Below, piece after piece: positions 12,656-13,614 of a stretch of 13,614 nucleotides of DNA. This DNA is from Acetobacteraceae bacterium (GTDB taxonomy: Bacteria; Pseudomonadota; Alphaproteobacteria; Acetobacterales; Acetobacteraceae). The notes under the pieces are model-generated. The model searched no databases and was not told the origin of the DNA. It saw nothing but the letters and a program-made list of their open reading frames with translations. The position numbers and the translations under genes were made by a program. How positions within the stretch are numbered: position 1 is the stretch's first letter; every line of letters starts with the position of its first letter. The DNA lies in assembly GCA_947476855.1 (NCBI GenBank), contig CANJSR010000080.1, forward strand, positions 1-13,614. The letters run 5' to 3'.

Positions 12656-13614
12656 ATGGCCGTTACGGTCGCAATCAACGGTTTTGGGCGGATCGGACGC
12701 CTGGTGCTGCGCGCCATCGTCGAAAGCGGCCGGGATGACCTCGTTCCCGTCGCGATCAACGGACCCGGCAACGCCGAGGCCAACGCCCATCTGTTCCTGT
12801 TTGACAGCGTCCATGGCCGCTTCGCCGGTGAGGTCGAGACGACCGAGACCTCAATGACCGTCCGCTACAATGGCCGGACCTATGGGCCGATGCGGTTCAC
12901 GTCGGAACGAGATCCGTCGAAGGTTTCCTACGCCGACATCGATGTCATGCTGGATTGCACGGGATCGTTCACCTCCAAGGCCAAGGCCGCGGCGCTGCTG
13001 AAGGCGGGCGCGAAAAAGGTGCTGATCTCGGCCCCCGCCGATGATGCCGACGCGACCATCGTCTATGGCGTCAATCAGAACGTCCTGACCAAGGACATGA
13101 CGGTTGTATCGGCCGCGTCCTGCACGACGAACTGCCTCGCCCCGATGGCGAAGGTGCTGCAGGACAGTTTCGGCATCCTGCGCGGCTACATGGTGACGAT
13201 CCACGCCTATACCGGCGACCAGGGCACCGTCGACCACATGCACAAGGACCCGCGTCGCGCCCGTGCCGCCGCGGTTTCGGCCATCCCGACCTCGACTGGC
13301 GCCGCGCGCTCGGTGGGCCTGGTGATGCCGGAGCTGAAGGGCAAGCTCGACGGCACGGCGATCCGTATTCCGACGCCGAACGTGTCGATCGTTTCGCTGG
13401 ACGTGAACCTCGCCCGCCCCGTCACCAAGGATGAGGTGAACGCGGCGATGAAGGCGGCCTCGCAAGGGGCGATGAAGGGCGTGCTGGACTACAACACAGC
13501 GGCCCTGGTCAGCATCGACTTCAATCACAGTTCCGCGTCCTGCGTGTTCGACTCGACGCAGACCGCCGTGGTTGATGGCGGCGCGATGCTGCGGGTGATG
13601 GGCTGGTACGACAA
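12656..13614 (+). CDS. gap: Type I glyceraldehyde-3-phosphate dehydrogenase, 3' end beyond the window
   Basis: 319 residues are visible, about 15 short of a complete enzyme. The Rossmann motif INGFGRIGR (7-15) and the catalytic SAASCTTNCLAP (152-163, Cys156, with His183 in TIHAYTGDQ) are intact. RRARAAAVSAIPTSTGAA and PTPNVSIVSLDV are also present. The enzyme interconverts glyceraldehyde 3-phosphate and 1,3-bisphosphoglycerate. The Asp that normally follows AIN and selects NAD is Gly36 here, and the Leu-Pro before HKD that accompanies NAD specificity is His194-Met195. This suggests NADP or mixed cofactor use. AAAGGA (12642-12647) sits eight bases before the chosen ATG. Another in-frame ATG at 12650 is too close to it. 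The gene follows tkt on the same strand. Confidence 0.95.
   Translation, partial: MAVTVAINGFGRIGRLVLRAIVESGRDDLVPVAINGPGNAEANAHLFLFDSVHGRFAGEVETTETSMTVRYNGRTYGPMRFTSERDPSKVSYADIDVMLDCTGSFTSKAKAAALLKAGAKKVLISAPADDADATIVYGVNQNVLTKDMTVVSAASCTTNCLAPMAKVLQDSFGILRGYMVTIHAYTGDQGTVDHMHKDPRRARAAAVSAIPTSTGAARSVGLVMPELKGKLDGTAIRIPTPNVSIVSLDVNLARPVTKDEVNAAMKAASQGAMKGVLDYNTAALVSIDFNHSSASCVFDSTQTAVVDGGAMLRVMGWYD

Overview
The window is GC-rich DNA with strong third-position G/C bias and closely packed genes. It looks like a chromosome segment of an alphaproteobacterium, most plausibly Rhodospirillales/Acetobacteraceae. That placement rests on the IalB-family protein directly upstream of rlmN, the transketolase-gap pair, the small GC-rich hairpin repeats between genes, and protein-level resemblance. 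It is recalled similarity, not a search result. No tRNA, rRNA, CRISPR array, insertion sequence or phage gene was seen.

Layout. Bases 1-120 are non-coding and hold three consecutive perfect hairpins. Bases 121-3964 are all on the minus strand. Read in the direction of transcription they are an MmgE/PrpD-family protein, a luciferase-like (LLM) flavin/F420 oxidoreductase, a PdxA-type dehydrogenase overlapping it by four bases, and a small two-CBS-domain protein. The CBS gene has its own intergenic region containing a near-perfect FNR/FixK-type box. The first three genes look like a catabolic operon, although the substrate cannot be read from the sequence.

The strand switches at about 3965-4056. 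This gap holds a 7-bp perfect inverted repeat over promoter-like sequence. To its right is a BrnT/BrnA-type toxin-antitoxin pair (4057-4597). A set of plus-strand genes follows: a COG3618 amidohydrolase, a PotI-like polyamine ABC permease, and an MBL-fold hydrolase sharing an ATGA overlap with the permease. The permease has no believable start codon. A palindromic repeat occupies the place where its N-terminus should be, one conserved EAA-loop glycine is changed, and no partner transporter genes lie nearby. It is probably a remnant or a gene altered by repeat insertion.

The right half is housekeeping: an exported IalB-family protein overlapping rlmN (23S rRNA/tRNA methyltransferase), a TauE/SafE-family membrane permease, transketolase, and a GAPDH cut by the window end. 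Transketolase and GAPDH belong together in pentose-phosphate/glycolytic or Calvin-cycle carbon flow. The GAPDH lacks both classical NAD-selecting features, suggesting it can use NADP.

No gene-free stretch exceeds 300 bases. The longest are 10366-10553 (188 bases, one strong hairpin) and 9432-9615 (184 bases, an 11-bp inverted repeat). I did not find a convincing wholly new multi-gene system. The items most worth a second look are the GAPDH cofactor site, the start-less permease with its repeat, the FNR-type box before the CBS gene, and the inverted repeat before the toxin-antitoxin pair.
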